A DNA stretch of 60,000 bases from Aneurinibacillus soli. Its GTDB lineage: Bacteria; Bacillota; Bacilli; Aneurinibacillales; Aneurinibacillaceae. A model generated the notes under the pieces. The model worked only from the letters and a program-made list of their open reading frames with translations. It was not told the DNA's origin and did no database searches. The position numbers and the translations under genes are program-made. This document shows, one piece after another, positions 1 through 8,286 of the stretch. The DNA lies in assembly GCF_002355375.1 (NCBI RefSeq), contig NZ_AP017312.1, positions 67,501 to 127,500 on the forward strand, written 5' to 3'. Position 1 is the first letter of the stretch; every line of letters starts with the position of its first letter.

Positions 1-702
1 ATGCCCAAACGCTACCTCCGTATAAGGTACACAGCGTGCGACCGCTTCCTTTGCTGCACGCAACGACTGTCTCGACGCGTGTGCGACCGTCTGACCAAGA
101 TTAAGCGTGAAGCTCTCCCATTCTTCTTCGGCAACCAAATAATTCAGCATCCCTACATCATATGCTTCCTGCCCTGCAAAAGCTCGTCCCGTAAAAATCA
201 AATCCTTTGTACGGCTCGGGCCAATCACATGTACAAGGCGTTGCGAAAAACGCTGACTGATCGTAATGCCTAACTTGCCAATTGGAATCCCCATCAGCGC
301 ATTCGGCGTCCCAACCCGGATGTCACATGCCAGGGCCAGTTCCAGTCCCGCTCCCATCGCAGGGCCATTAATCGCTGCAATCGTCGGAATCCGGATGTAC
401 TCAAACGCCGTGATAGCTTCTTCCATTGTTACAAATGCATCATTCGCCTCTTCCAGCGACATCTGATGAAAGGCCTTAATATCAGATCCTACCGTGAACT
501 GCGAACCTTCGCCGCGCAAAATAACGGTCTTAATTTTCGGGTTTTTTTCAATGCTGCGCGCAATGTCGGCCAACGCTTTCCACATCTCCGGTGTCATCGC
601 GTTTTTTACTTCCGGGCGCTTAATCGTTACAATAGCCAACCCACCTGTTTCCTGCCAGACAAGCTTCGCCCCATTATCAAATCTCGTGATGTCCACTTTC
701 AT
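1..702 (-). CDS. Enoyl-CoA hydratase/isomerase (crotonase) family protein, partial
   Basis: The reverse strand reads open from an ATG at 702 to the left edge of the window, so the C-terminus is missing (234 codons visible). A GGAGG lies 8 nt before the ATG. The crotonase fold signatures are present: an oxyanion-hole stretch GSQFTVGSDIKAF near residue 66 and NGPAMGAGLELALACD near residue 112, which carries the first acidic residue of the hydratase site. The second catalytic Glu of classical hydratases (PExxLG) is replaced: the corresponding segment reads MGIPIGKLG. The family acts on acyl-CoA thioesters in the cytoplasm, but the missing Glu makes simple hydratase activity uncertain. The gene starts 21 nt after the carbonic anhydrase stop and is probably co-transcribed with it. 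Confidence 0.85.
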   Translation of the reverse strand, partial: MKVDITRFDNGAKLVWQETGGLAIVTIKRPEVKNAMTPEMWKALADIARSIEKNPKIKTVILRGEGSQFTVGSDIKAFHQMSLEEANDAFVTMEEAITAFEYIRIPTIAAINGPAMGAGLELALACDIRVGTPNALMGIPIGKLGITISQRFSQRLVHVIGPSRTKDLIFTGRAFAGQEAYDVGMLNYLVAEEEWESFTLNLGQTVAHASRQSLRAAKEAVARCVPYTEVAFGH

Positions 703-723
703 TGCTTTATCCTCCGCTGCCGT

Positions 724-1278
724 TTATCCTTCTACTACTACGTCTATTTTCCCTGTATCTGGATGAATAACTAATCCATGCACCGCAATATTAGGTGGGA
801 ACAACGGATGCTTCTTAACATTTCGCACCGTCTCCTTCACACTTTCTTCTACACAACTGAATCCCGTAAGCCACGCATCCAGTCCAATCCCGGCGTCTTG
901 AAGAGTATCAATCTTTTCCTGTTTAACTCCATACTCACGTGCTTTTTCCAGTATAGAATCTGGTTTCAAACCCGTCATCCCGCAGTCGTGATGTCCGACA
1001 ACAAACACTTCCCTAGCCTTCAATTCGTATATCGCTACTAGAATGCTACGCATAATACTTCCAAATGGATGTGTTACCATTGCTCCCGCGTTTTTGATAA
1101 TCTTCGCATCTCCATTATGCAGATTCATCGCACGTGGCAAAAGTTCAAATAGACGAGCGTCCATACAAGTAAGAATCACGATTCCTTTATCGGGAAACTT
1201 GGTCGTGCGGAACTCTTCATATTTCCCACTGGCCACAAACTTTTGATTATAATCCATGATTTCTCTTAATGCAGACAT
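724..1278 (-). CDS. Beta-class carbonic anhydrase
   Basis: Predicted 184-residue cytoplasmic zinc enzyme interconverting CO2 and bicarbonate. The beta-class zinc signature is complete: CMDAR supplies Cys38 and the Asp40/Arg42 dyad, and GHHDCG supplies His96 and Cys99. The length fits the short bacterial (YvdA/Rv1284-like) subclass. The upstream stretch reads AGGAGGGAAATC before the ATG, a good ribosome binding site. It is the first gene of a two-gene unit with the crotonase-like gene. The pairing could supply bicarbonate to acyl-CoA metabolism, but that is only a guess from the neighbourhood. Confidence 0.93.
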   Translation of the reverse strand: MSALREIMDYNQKFVASGKYEEFRTTKFPDKGIVILTCMDARLFELLPRAMNLHNGDAKIIKNAGAMVTHPFGSIMRSILVAIYELKAREVFVVGHHDCGMTGLKPDSILEKAREYGVKQEKIDTLQDAGIGLDAWLTGFSCVEESVKETVRNVKKHPLFPPNIAVHGLVIHPDTGKIDVVVEG

Positions 1279-1489
1279 GATTTCCCTCCTACTGATTCCA
1301 TTCCTGAAAAATTTTTATTTTCTTTTTATTTTATCCTACTGTTTGAAATTCCACCACTGCACATCGGCACACTGTGTGCAAAAAGAGATAGGGAAGGGAT
1401 CCAGAAAAACCAAAACAAATCATATGTTGGAATTTTCTATTCATATCAAAAACCTGCTACAATAAAAGATACGGAAAGGAGTCGCTGAC

Positions 1490-1837
1490 ATGACTACTAT
1501 TTACTGCCTCACCCCTGCCTCCTACTGGGCCACATTCGCAGGCAAGAGTGAATATGTGCCGCGTGACTATAAAGAGGAAGGTTTTATCCACGCTACCAAA
1601 GGAGACAATCTGCTCTATAAAGTAGCCAACCGGGTTTATCATAATTTTGATGAAGAACTGCTGCTTCTTGTTATCGATGAAGCACTCGTTACATCCGAAA
1701 TCAAATATGAGCAAGCAAAAGACAAAAATTTATATCCACATATTTATGGGCCACTAAACGTGGATGCGATTGTAGAAGTAAAAACAATGCATCACACTAA
1801 GGAAGGCTGGACATTGAACTTCTCTTCCCGCATATAA
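1490..1837 (+). CDS. DUF952 family protein
   Basis: A 115-residue cytoplasmic protein with the DUF952 hallmarks: an N-terminal TIYCLTP strand, the segment GFIHATKGDNL at about residues 31-41, and YPHIYGPL near residue 84. No biochemical role is established for the family, and its fold is thought to resemble ADP-ribosyltransferase-like proteins. GGAAAGGAG lies upstream of the ATG with normal spacing. The gene is transcribed away from the carbonic anhydrase gene and ends at a strong bidirectional terminator shared with the facing kinase gene. It is probably monocistronic. Confidence 0.8.
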   Translation: MTTIYCLTPASYWATFAGKSEYVPRDYKEEGFIHATKGDNLLYKVANRVYHNFDEELLLLVIDEALVTSEIKYEQAKDKNLYPHIYGPLNVDAIVEVKTMHHTKEGWTLNFSSRI

Positions 1838-1889
1838 AAAGACAGAACCCTTTGCCCGGCAATGACCCGGCAAAGGGTTCCGTCTTTTT
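1836..1889. terminator. Bidirectional rho-independent terminator
   Basis: A long near-perfect hairpin whose arms include AAAAAGAC, GAACCCTTTGCC and the complements GGCAAAGGGTTC and GTCTTTTT. It has A/T tracts on both sides and lies between convergent genes, so it can end both the DUF952 transcript and the kinase transcript. Confidence 0.9.
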
Positions 1890-1904
1890 CGTTTAAACGC
1901 TTGT

Positions 1905-3914
1905 TTAAACCGTATGTCGGACAGGAAGCAAGATATCTACGGTCGTGCCACGACCTATCTGGCTGGAAAAGAGAAGCTCTCCACCATGTTCCTTTATAAA
2001 CTTAAAGCAAATCATCAAGCCGAGGCCCGTTCCTTTTTCTTTTAATGTATAAAACGGCTCTCCTAATCGGGCGATTCGTTCAGCCGGTATGCCACAGCCG
2101 CTGTCTGTAATGCTGATCTTCACTCGTTCTCCTGCCATACGGACCTTTATGGTCACACACCCTCCATCCGGCATAGCTTCCATCGCATTTTTAATAATAT
2201 TAATAAACACCTGTTTAAGTTGATTTTCTTCACATGTAATCATAGGGGTATTCGTATATTCTGTCTTAATCTCAATATTATTGAGCAAAGCCTGTGCCCC
2301 TAAAAGTACGGTGACACCGGTTAAAAGCTGCTGCACGTCACACTCTCGAAATCTCCGAACTTGAGGCTTAGCCAATGCCAAAAATTCATTCGTAATCATC
2401 TCAATCCGCTCTAACTCAGAAAACATCAGTTCGAAATAATGAGTGTGCTCCGTATCTTTCCCCAAAAGCTGAATGAATCCCTTCAGCGTTGTCAACGGAT
2501 TACGAATTTCATGAGCAATTCCCGCAGCCAACTCACCAATAATAGACAGCTTCTCTGATTTTTGCAGCAGTTCTTCCGTTCGTTTTCGCTCGCTTACATC
2601 CCGGCATATAATCAACAAGGATTCGACTTCTCCCTGCTCATCGAGCACTGGCTGTATGCGTGTATCCAGGTACACCCAGACCCCGGTTTTATGATGGATA
2701 CGAAATTCAACTTCTCCCTGCTGCTTTGCTTCTACGCAGTGAATAAATGTATCTTGCAACAACGGTAGATCATCTGGATGAATTAGCTTTCGGCGCTTTT
2801 CCCCTCTGATTTCCTCTATTTCTTCCTGGCTGTATCCAATCATTACTTGATGAGAGGGCGAAGCATATTCGATTCGACCATCCGGCTTACTCACAACAAT
2901 TAAATCTGTTGTATTCTCGGCAATGTATCGATATTTTGCTTCACTCAGACGCAGTGCTTCCTCCTGTTTTTTCCGATTCGTAATATCCAAAGACACGATC
3001 GAAAAGCTAGAAATCTGCTTTTCTTCGTCCCAGATGGGCGAGATCGTGATAGCTACATATCGATGATGTCCATTTTTACACTGTGCAACTGTCTCCAATC
3101 CAATAACCGATTCCCCACCTGATACCCGATCGAATACCTCCTTCATCATCATTTCTTTCTCTGGTAGAATTACCGGAAGCGGGCCCCCTCGAATTTCCTT
3201 CTCCGTCCAGCCGTACAACGTTTCAAACGCACGGTTTACCTGCCGAACATTCCGATTCTGATCGAGAATCATAATCGCATCTGCACTGTACAGAAGAAAA
3301 GCTTCCATCTGATCCTTGGCATTCTGAAGCAAGGTAAGTAAGTCATTCGAGCGTCGCAAATATTCAGCCGCATACAAGACAAGAATGCCACCACTCAGAA
3401 AAATCAAAATAAAGTTGATCCAGATGCGAAAAAACAGCTCTGTATCTTTCATAATAAACAGAAAGATCACGCCATTTTGTATCGCCATGTAGACTAGCAT
3501 AAGGAGACCAGCCACCCAGCGAACAGACAGGCGTCGCCCAATAAACAGACAGACCACCGAGATCAGCAACACACTCCCCATTCCAATAAGTGCCATTAAA
3601 TCCATATCTGTCATCATCAGACGAAACAATCCTACCAGCAAGCCAGCCACAATGGGCGCCTGCCATCCTGTACCATACAAAGTTGCCAGCATAATAGGAA
3701 GTTGACGCATATCTATAAAAATATGAGGGCCAGCTGTAATCGTAAACTGCATCATCACGATCCCCATTATTCCGTATACAATTCCCTCTTTATACGCAAA
3801 TTTAGCACTTTTCTTTGCATTTAAATTACTGAAAATATAATTAGCAATAAACAACAGACTAATAAACACAGCGATATGAATAAATAGTTCACGCAACATC
3901 TGCTTTACGCTCAA
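1905..3914 (-). CDS. PAS-domain sensor histidine kinase with LytS/5TM-type membrane domain
   Basis: A 669-residue membrane-bound histidine kinase. Residues about 8-190 hold five to six hydrophobic segments resembling the 5TMR-LYT sensor module. Two PAS domains follow (about 200-315 and 320-445), the second ending in a PAC-like CRDVSERKR stretch. The HisKA dimerisation helix has the phospho-acceptor His468 in AAGIAHEIRNPL. The HATPase domain shows the N box (IIKNAMEAM), G1 (DSGCGIP) and G2 (GTGLGL). Architecture and HisKA sequence resemble the sporulation kinases KinB/KinE, which feed phosphate to Spo0F. No response-regulator gene is adjacent, as is usual for such kinases. The sporulation role is inferred from family resemblance only. 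Confidence 0.85.
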   Translation of the reverse strand: MSVKQMLRELFIHIAVFISLLFIANYIFSNLNAKKSAKFAYKEGIVYGIMGIVMMQFTITAGPHIFIDMRQLPIMLATLYGTGWQAPIVAGLLVGLFRLMMTDMDLMALIGMGSVLLISVVCLFIGRRLSVRWVAGLLMLVYMAIQNGVIFLFIMKDTELFFRIWINFILIFLSGGILVLYAAEYLRRSNDLLTLLQNAKDQMEAFLLYSADAIMILDQNRNVRQVNRAFETLYGWTEKEIRGGPLPVILPEKEMMMKEVFDRVSGGESVIGLETVAQCKNGHHRYVAITISPIWDEEKQISSFSIVSLDITNRKKQEEALRLSEAKYRYIAENTTDLIVVSKPDGRIEYASPSHQVMIGYSQEEIEEIRGEKRRKLIHPDDLPLLQDTFIHCVEAKQQGEVEFRIHHKTGVWVYLDTRIQPVLDEQGEVESLLIICRDVSERKRTEELLQKSEKLSIIGELAAGIAHEIRNPLTTLKGFIQLLGKDTEHTHYFELMFSELERIEMITNEFLALAKPQVRRFRECDVQQLLTGVTVLLGAQALLNNIEIKTEYTNTPMITCEENQLKQVFINIIKNAMEAMPDGGCVTIKVRMAGERVKISITDSGCGIPAERIARLGEPFYTLKEKGTGLGLMICFKFIKEHGGELLFSSQIGRGTTVDILLPVRHTV

Positions 3915-3993
3915 CCTTCTTTAAAATCATAACATTTTTACGATACCATACCGCAAGCTCCACATCACCCAAAATATCTCCCAGTATACGCAC

Positions 3994-4039
3994 AAAAAAA
4001 TCACCTGCTTCCATATAAATCGGATGCAGGTGATTTTTT
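3994..4039 (-). terminator. Rho-independent terminator after the nitroreductase gene
   Basis: Inverted repeat with arms AAAAAATCACCTGC and GCAGGTGATTTTTT around a short loop. It lies just downstream of the nitroreductase stop and has a U-run on the reverse strand. Confidence 0.85.
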
Positions 4040-4046
4040 CATTATA

Positions 4047-4676
4047 TTAAAACGCATCGATAACTGTTACTTCAGAAACCAGGAAACGGCTGGATGCATG
4101 GGCCGCTTTTGCCGCCTTACCAACTGTAATCACCATAACCGGAAGATAACGATCCGGCACATTGAACGCCTTCTTGCATTGTTGTTTATCAAATCCGCCA
4201 ATCGGGCATGTATCATATCCCTTCGCCTTTGCAACAAGCATAAGCTGCATAGCCGCCAGAGAAGCATTCAAAATCGCTTCATCTCGTGCAATTGTCGGAG
4301 AAGATGCATAGGCACCTTTGATCTGGCTGACAAGTGTGTTCTTTACTTCTTCATTCATGAAGCCACTTTCAACTGCTTCGCCGTATACACGCTCTGCATT
4401 TTTGTCAGCTTCTAGATCACCTAGTACAACTACCGTAAACGAACTATCAACAACCTGCTGCTGATTGTATGCGATTGGAAGCATTTTTTGCTTAGCTTCC
4501 TCTGACTTGATGATAAGAAACTTCCAATGCTGTAGGTTCCAAGAAGACGGAGCCTGAGAAGTTACCGCCAGCATTTCTTCGATTTCCGCATCAGAAATCA
4601 CATGTCCTTTTTCGTACGCACGTACGGAATGGCGATCGTTCATCACTTGTAATACAGGGTTATGTGTTGCTTCCAT
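4047..4676 (-). CDS. Nitroreductase family NAD(P)H:FMN oxidoreductase
   Basis: Predicted 209-residue FMN flavoprotein of the nitroreductase superfamily (YodC/MhqN-like), reducing nitro compounds or quinones with NAD(P)H in the cytoplasm. The N-terminal DRHSVRAYEKG motif binds FMN phosphate, QAPSSWNLQHW near residue 45 is typical, and CPIGGFD lies in the C-terminal half. The ATG at 4676 is preferred over an upstream in-frame ATG at 4742 because AAAGGAGA sits directly before it and the longer start overlaps the marR gene. A palindrome identical to one before marR lies just upstream, suggesting repression by that MarR protein, as MhqR does for quinone-responsive nitroreductases. Confidence 0.88.
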   Translation of the reverse strand: MEATHNPVLQVMNDRHSVRAYEKGHVISDAEIEEMLAVTSQAPSSWNLQHWKFLIIKSEEAKQKMLPIAYNQQQVVDSSFTVVVLGDLEADKNAERVYGEAVESGFMNEEVKNTLVSQIKGAYASSPTIARDEAILNASLAAMQLMLVAKAKGYDTCPIGGFDKQQCKKAFNVPDRYLPVMVITVGKAAKAAHASSRFLVSEVTVIDAF

Positions 4677-4689
4677 GGATATCTTCTCC

Positions 4690-4704
4690 TTTGTATGTAC
4701 AAAT
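4690..4704. promoter_or_regulatory. Candidate MarR operator before nitroreductase gene
   Basis: TTTGTATGTACAAAT, with TTTGTA/TACAAA arms, identical over 15 bp to the site before marR at 5179-5193. It lies 13 nt upstream of the nitroreductase start, where bound protein would block transcription. Confidence 0.65.
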
Positions 4705-4725
4705 ATTAATGAAAAAAGAAGCACA

Positions 4726-5154
4726 TCATGTGCTTTTCTCAAGCTTATGACAGGCGCATGCTACCTCAACAGCCAAACGATTCGCTTCGTCCCGCCCTAA
4801 CACCTCTATATACCGCGCATAAAGACTACGTAGACATTCCTGTATGCGCTCATGCAATGCTTCGCCTTCTTCAGTCAGCGATAGCTCTACATATTTTCCC
4901 TCATTCCTTCGCACAGCATACCCCTGCGTAATCAATTTATCCAGAAAACGTGTGCTCGTTGAGGGTGAAATATGAAGTTGTTCACATAACTCTTTCTGCG
5001 TCAGGCCAGGCCTCTGTTTCAACGCGAGAATGACGTACGCATATGTGGGCGCAATCCCAAGTGGCGCAAATGCTTCTTCCGCCAGCTTATTCATCGCACG
5101 ATGCAGACGCCCTGCGACAAAAAACAGACAGGAATCATAAATGGTTCCGGGCAT
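4726..5154 (-). CDS. MarR family transcriptional regulator
   Basis: A 142-residue winged-helix protein. The MarR core is visible: dimerisation helices at both ends, the recognition region LTQKELCEQLHISPSTSTRFLDKL at about residues 52-75 (written here only as location and character), and a wing containing GYAVRRNEGKYVELSLT. The ATG at 5154 follows a purine-rich AGAAGTAGGG stretch. The gene lies immediately upstream of the nitroreductase gene on the same strand, and each gene is preceded by the same palindrome. This suggests autoregulation plus control of the reductase, with a small electrophile, quinone or nitro compound as the likely inducer. The ligand cannot be read from sequence. Confidence 0.85.
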   Translation of the reverse strand: MPGTIYDSCLFFVAGRLHRAMNKLAEEAFAPLGIAPTYAYVILALKQRPGLTQKELCEQLHISPSTSTRFLDKLITQGYAVRRNEGKYVELSLTEEGEALHERIQECLRSLYARYIEVLGRDEANRLAVEVACACHKLEKST

Positions 5155-5178
5155 ATAGCATCCCTACTTCTCTTTTCA

Positions 5179-5220
5179 TTTGTATGTACAAATAATAGTA
5201 TATAAACAGATTGGTAGCAA
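5179..5220 (-). promoter_or_regulatory. marR promoter with overlapping palindromic operator
   Basis: On the reverse strand a -35 TTGCTA (5215-5220), 17-nt spacer and -10 TATTAT (5192-5197) lead straight into the palindrome ATTTGTATGTACAAAT (5178-5193). Operator and -10 overlap, which fits autorepression by the MarR protein. Confidence 0.6.
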
Positions 5221-5245
5221 GCCCTTTTCGTATGTCATAACAGAC

Positions 5246-5293
5246 AAAAGCACCCAATCACCTATTTACAGGCTCTCGGATGCTTCTGGTGCT
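5246..5293 (-). terminator. Possible ilvA terminator
   Basis: Reverse-strand stem of AGCACC with GGGTGCT across a long loop, followed by TTTTG, just downstream of the ilvA stop. The stem is weak. Confidence 0.4.
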
Positions 5294-5309
5294 GTTGGAC
5301 TCCTAGCTG

Positions 5310-6572
5310 TCAAATCAACAGATTGAAGAGGGACGGGTTATGATTGATCTCCATATAGGAAAAGCTTTTCTGCTCCAGCCGTTCGATAAGCGACGTGTAA
5401 TCTTCCGGCTTTTTCAGCTCGATGCCGACAAGAGCCGGGCCATTATCCTTGTTCGTTTTCTTCGTATATTCAAATCGCGTAATATCATCGGTCGGTCCAA
5501 GCACTTCATCCAGGAATTCACGCAGCGCACCGGCCCGCTGTGGAAAGTTAATAATGAAGTAATGCTTCAATCCTTCATAAATCAAAGAGCGCTCTTTGAT
5601 CTCCTGCATCCGGTCAATGTCATTATTGCCGCCACTAATAATACATACAACAGTCTTGCCTGCAATCTGTTCTTTACAGAACTCAAGGGCTGCGATCGAC
5701 AGGGCACCCGCTGGCTCTGCTACAATGGCATTCTGATTATACAGCTCCAAAATCGTCGTACATACTTTCCCTTCCGGTACGATTACGATGTCGTCAAGAA
5801 GCTCCCGGCAGATCTCATACGTCAGTTGTCCAACCTGCTGAACGGCTGCTCCGTCTACAAATTTGTCAATCTGTCCGAGTGTTACGACTTTATTTTCCGC
5901 AAACGACTGCTGCATCGATGGTGCACCCGCTGGCTCAACTCCAACTACTTTCGTCTGTGGACTGATGCTTTTCACATATGTTCCGACACCCGCAACCAGT
6001 CCACCTCCGCCAATGCCCGCAAACACATAATCAACCGGCTCAGGTATTTCGTTCATAATCTCCATCCCGACTGTTCCCTGGCCCGCAATGACCTTCGAAT
6101 CATCAAATGGATGGATAAATGTCATGCCCTGTTCTTCACAGTACGCCATCGCTTCTGCAAATGACGCATCGAATGTATCGCCAACTAGAATCACTTCGAC
6201 GTACTCTCCACCGAACAGCTTCACCTGCGTTACTTTTTGACGCGGTGTCGTAGTCGGCATAAAAATCTTGCCTGGAATCTGTAGCGCCTTGCAGGAAAAC
6301 GCCACTCCCTGCGCATGATTACCAGCACTCGCACACACAATCCCGTGTGCGAGTTCCTCATCTGTCAGGCTGCGAATTTTATTGTATGCGCCCCGGATTT
6401 TGAACGACCGGACCGTTTGTAAATCTTCACGCTTGAGATACACATTGCAGTTGTACTTTTCTGACAGGACTGCATTGTACTGCAGCGGTGTTTTGTGTAC
6501 AACATCTCGCAAAACATGATGGGCAACGATAATCTCTTCCACGCTTACCTTCTGTGCTGTTTCGTTCATCAT
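5310..6572 (-). CDS. ilvA: Threonine ammonia-lyase (threonine dehydratase)
   Basis: A 420-residue PLP enzyme converting L-threonine to 2-oxobutyrate and ammonia, the first step of isoleucine synthesis. The PLP lysine sits in SFKIRGAYNKI (about residue 58), the phosphate-binding loop reads GIGGGGLVAG, and ISGGNNDI is the conserved Ser-Gly-Gly-Asn stretch. A single C-terminal ACT-like domain (from about 335, PQRAGALREFLDEVLG) matches the Bacillus IlvA type. AAGGAGG precedes tandem ATG codons. The gene stands alone, without ilv neighbours, and is governed by its own T-box leader, so expression should rise when charged tRNA is scarce. Confidence 0.95.
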   Translation of the reverse strand: MMNETAQKVSVEEIIVAHHVLRDVVHKTPLQYNAVLSEKYNCNVYLKREDLQTVRSFKIRGAYNKIRSLTDEELAHGIVCASAGNHAQGVAFSCKALQIPGKIFMPTTTPRQKVTQVKLFGGEYVEVILVGDTFDASFAEAMAYCEEQGMTFIHPFDDSKVIAGQGTVGMEIMNEIPEPVDYVFAGIGGGGLVAGVGTYVKSISPQTKVVGVEPAGAPSMQQSFAENKVVTLGQIDKFVDGAAVQQVGQLTYEICRELLDDIVIVPEGKVCTTILELYNQNAIVAEPAGALSIAALEFCKEQIAGKTVVCIISGGNNDIDRMQEIKERSLIYEGLKHYFIINFPQRAGALREFLDEVLGPTDDITRFEYTKKTNKDNGPALVGIELKKPEDYTSLIERLEQKSFSYMEINHNPSLFNLLI

Positions 6573-6606
6573 ACTTCCTGCCTCCTTCGTTTCATCTATA
6601 TCAAAT

Positions 6607-6900
6607 AAAAAAACTCCCAGCCTGAAACAATGCTCAGGCGGGAGTTCGCGGTACCACTCAGCTTCTCTGTTTTCCTCGCAGAAAACAGACTCATATAAGT
6701 CTCTATCAAGACCTTGCCCAGTAACGTGGGCGTATCCGTTGCTTCTTATTCCGACGGTTATACCGGCGTTTCAGTAGCAAAGCTCAAAGGTGATGTTCAA
6801 AGAAAGATGATGTCCGTCCTCTCAGCCTTGGGACAGCTCTCTGCGCATCAGCGCTTTCTTCTACTTTTCCTTATCTGTGCTTTTTCTATTTTTCTAAACT
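6607..6900 (-). promoter_or_regulatory. T-box riboswitch leader of ilvA, probably tRNA-Ile
   Basis: The reverse strand carries the T-box core GAGTGGTACCGCG (6647-6659), whose TGGT bulge would pair with a tRNA 3' ACCA end. It is followed by an intrinsic terminator (6607-6646, arms AACTCCC...CCTGA and TCAGG...GGGAGTT with a T-run). Upstream, stem I contains GAACATCACC with AUC (6792-6794) placed as the specifier, an isoleucine codon matching the gene's role. Uncharged tRNA-Ile is expected to stabilise the antiterminator. Core motif and terminator are clear; the specifier call is a reading of the stem I loop without folding. Confidence 0.9.
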
Positions 6901-6920
6901 TTCATTCACTTGTGACATCG

Positions 6921-6949
6921 ATTATAGTGCGTCCCTACAACGGTGTCAA
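6921..6949 (-). promoter_or_regulatory. Consensus sigma-A promoter for the ilvA T-box leader
   Basis: Perfect TTGACA (6944-6949), 17-nt spacer and TATAAT (6921-6926) on the reverse strand. The -35 hexamer lies inside the last codons of modC. Confidence 0.92.
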
Positions 6950-7561
6950 TACTCCTCGATCAATTGACAAGATGCGGTCACTTAATTTAGCTGCTTCCGC
7001 TGTATCATGTGTTACGAGCAAAATCGGGATTTTCCACATCCGGTGGAGCTCTAACAGTTCATCCTGACAGCGCAATCGCGTCGCTTCATCGAGCGCAGAC
7101 AGCGGTTCATCGAGCAGCAGCACATCCGGCTTCGTCGCCAGCGCCCGGGCGAGTGCAACTCGCTGCTTCTCCCCGCCGGAAATCTCATGCGGATACGCCG
7201 TAAGTAGGTGTTGAATGCCGAGCACATCCAGGATTGCCTGCACATCGGACATGTCGTTCGATTGCATGCCATAGCCTATGTTTTCTTTCACAGACATATG
7301 TGGAAAAAGTGCATAGTCCTGAAACAAATACCCAACCTTCCGCTTCCGTGTCGGCATCGGTTTCTGTCCCGTCGCAAAAAATACCATATCATGCAGTTGA
7401 ATTCTTCCCGAGTCTGGATGGACAAGACCCGCAACGCTATTGAGCACCGTTGTCTTCCCGGAGCCAGACGGACCGAACAGCACAACAATCTCATCACGCA
7501 CGACAAACTGCACATCTAACGTAAAATGCGTCAACTTCTTCTGTATGTGTACTTCTAGCAT
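6935..7561 (-). CDS. modC: Molybdate ABC transporter ATP-binding protein (short ModC)
   Basis: A 208-residue ABC ATPase with Walker A GPSGSGKTT (about residue 31), Q-loop LFQDYALFPH, signature SGGEKQR and Walker B VLLLDEPLSALD. It energises uptake together with the ModB and ModA gene products encoded just upstream. It is shorter than Escherichia coli ModC and ends soon after the H-loop VTHD, so it lacks the C-terminal molybdate-binding MOP/TOBE domain. Allosteric trans-inhibition by cytoplasmic molybdate is therefore unlikely. The gene begins 13 nt after modB. Tungstate as the physiological substrate cannot be excluded. Confidence 0.9.
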   Translation of the reverse strand: MLEVHIQKKLTHFTLDVQFVVRDEIVVLFGPSGSGKTTVLNSVAGLVHPDSGRIQLHDMVFFATGQKPMPTRKRKVGYLFQDYALFPHMSVKENIGYGMQSNDMSDVQAILDVLGIQHLLTAYPHEISGGEKQRVALARALATKPDVLLLDEPLSALDEATRLRCQDELLELHRMWKIPILLVTHDTAEAAKLSDRILSIDRGVLTPL

Positions 7562-7574
7562 ATACGTTGTCTCC

Positions 7575-8264
7575 TTACTTGGCTCGACTCACATAACGAC
7601 GCATCGTCTTGCGGCTCCAGTAGTTGATCCACATAAGGGCGCTAAAGCCAAGCGCCGCAATCACAATCACCCAGACCCATGCCGTCTTCATATCCCCGGC
7701 TTCTACTGCAAAATAAATCGCCAGCGGTAGTGTATCAGTCTTACCTGGAATGTAGCCTGCGATCATCAACGTCGCACCGAACTCACCGAGACCACGGGCA
7801 AATGAGAGAACCGAACCAGCCAAAATACCCGGCCATGCCAGCGGAAACGTAATCGTGCGAAACACCCGCCATTCTGATGCTCCCATCGTACGCGCCGCCT
7901 GCTCCAGCCGATCATCCACCGTTTGAAAAGCCGCTGAAGCAGATTGATACATAAGGGGGAAAGAAACGACAATAGATGCCAGCACCGCACCGATCCAGTT
8001 AAATACAACCTGGATGCCAAACCAATCCGCAAGCCACGCACCAATCCATCCATTCTTGCCAAACAAGACGAGCAGGCCAAACCCGACCACAGTTGGCGGT
8101 AGCACCATCGGCAGTAAAAACAGCGACTCCACGATGCTTTTGCCTGGAAACTGGCGGCGTGCCAGCAAGCGGGCAAGCACAGTTCCTGTGAGAAATACGA
8201 TAATGGTAGAAATGCCCGCTACTTTTATGGATAAAAGTAGCGGGCCTATGTTTATTTCATTCAT
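7575..8264 (-). CDS. modB: Molybdate ABC transporter permease
   Basis: A 229-residue inner-membrane permease with about five transmembrane helices, starting near residues 10-30. The cytoplasmic EAA loop, which docks on the ATPase, reads EQAARTMGASEWRVFRTI (about residues 122-139), and the preceding FLLPMVLPPTVVGFGLL segment is typical of ModB/CysU-type permeases. It lies between modA and modC in an operon transcribed modA-modB-modC. The start is ATG, and the gap to the modA stop is only about 20 nt. Confidence 0.92.
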   Translation of the reverse strand: MNEINIGPLLLSIKVAGISTIIVFLTGTVLARLLARRQFPGKSIVESLFLLPMVLPPTVVGFGLLVLFGKNGWIGAWLADWFGIQVVFNWIGAVLASIVVSFPLMYQSASAAFQTVDDRLEQAARTMGASEWRVFRTITFPLAWPGILAGSVLSFARGLGEFGATLMIAGYIPGKTDTLPLAIYFAVEAGDMKTAWVWVIVIAALGFSALMWINYWSRKTMRRYVSRAK

Positions 8265-8286
8265 TTTTTTATCCCTGTTTTACTTA

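Noticed and set aside
5340-6164. 274-codon open frame on the forward strand
   Set aside because: Antisense to ilvA, no ribosome binding site, and no recognisable domain; a shadow of a strongly coding gene.
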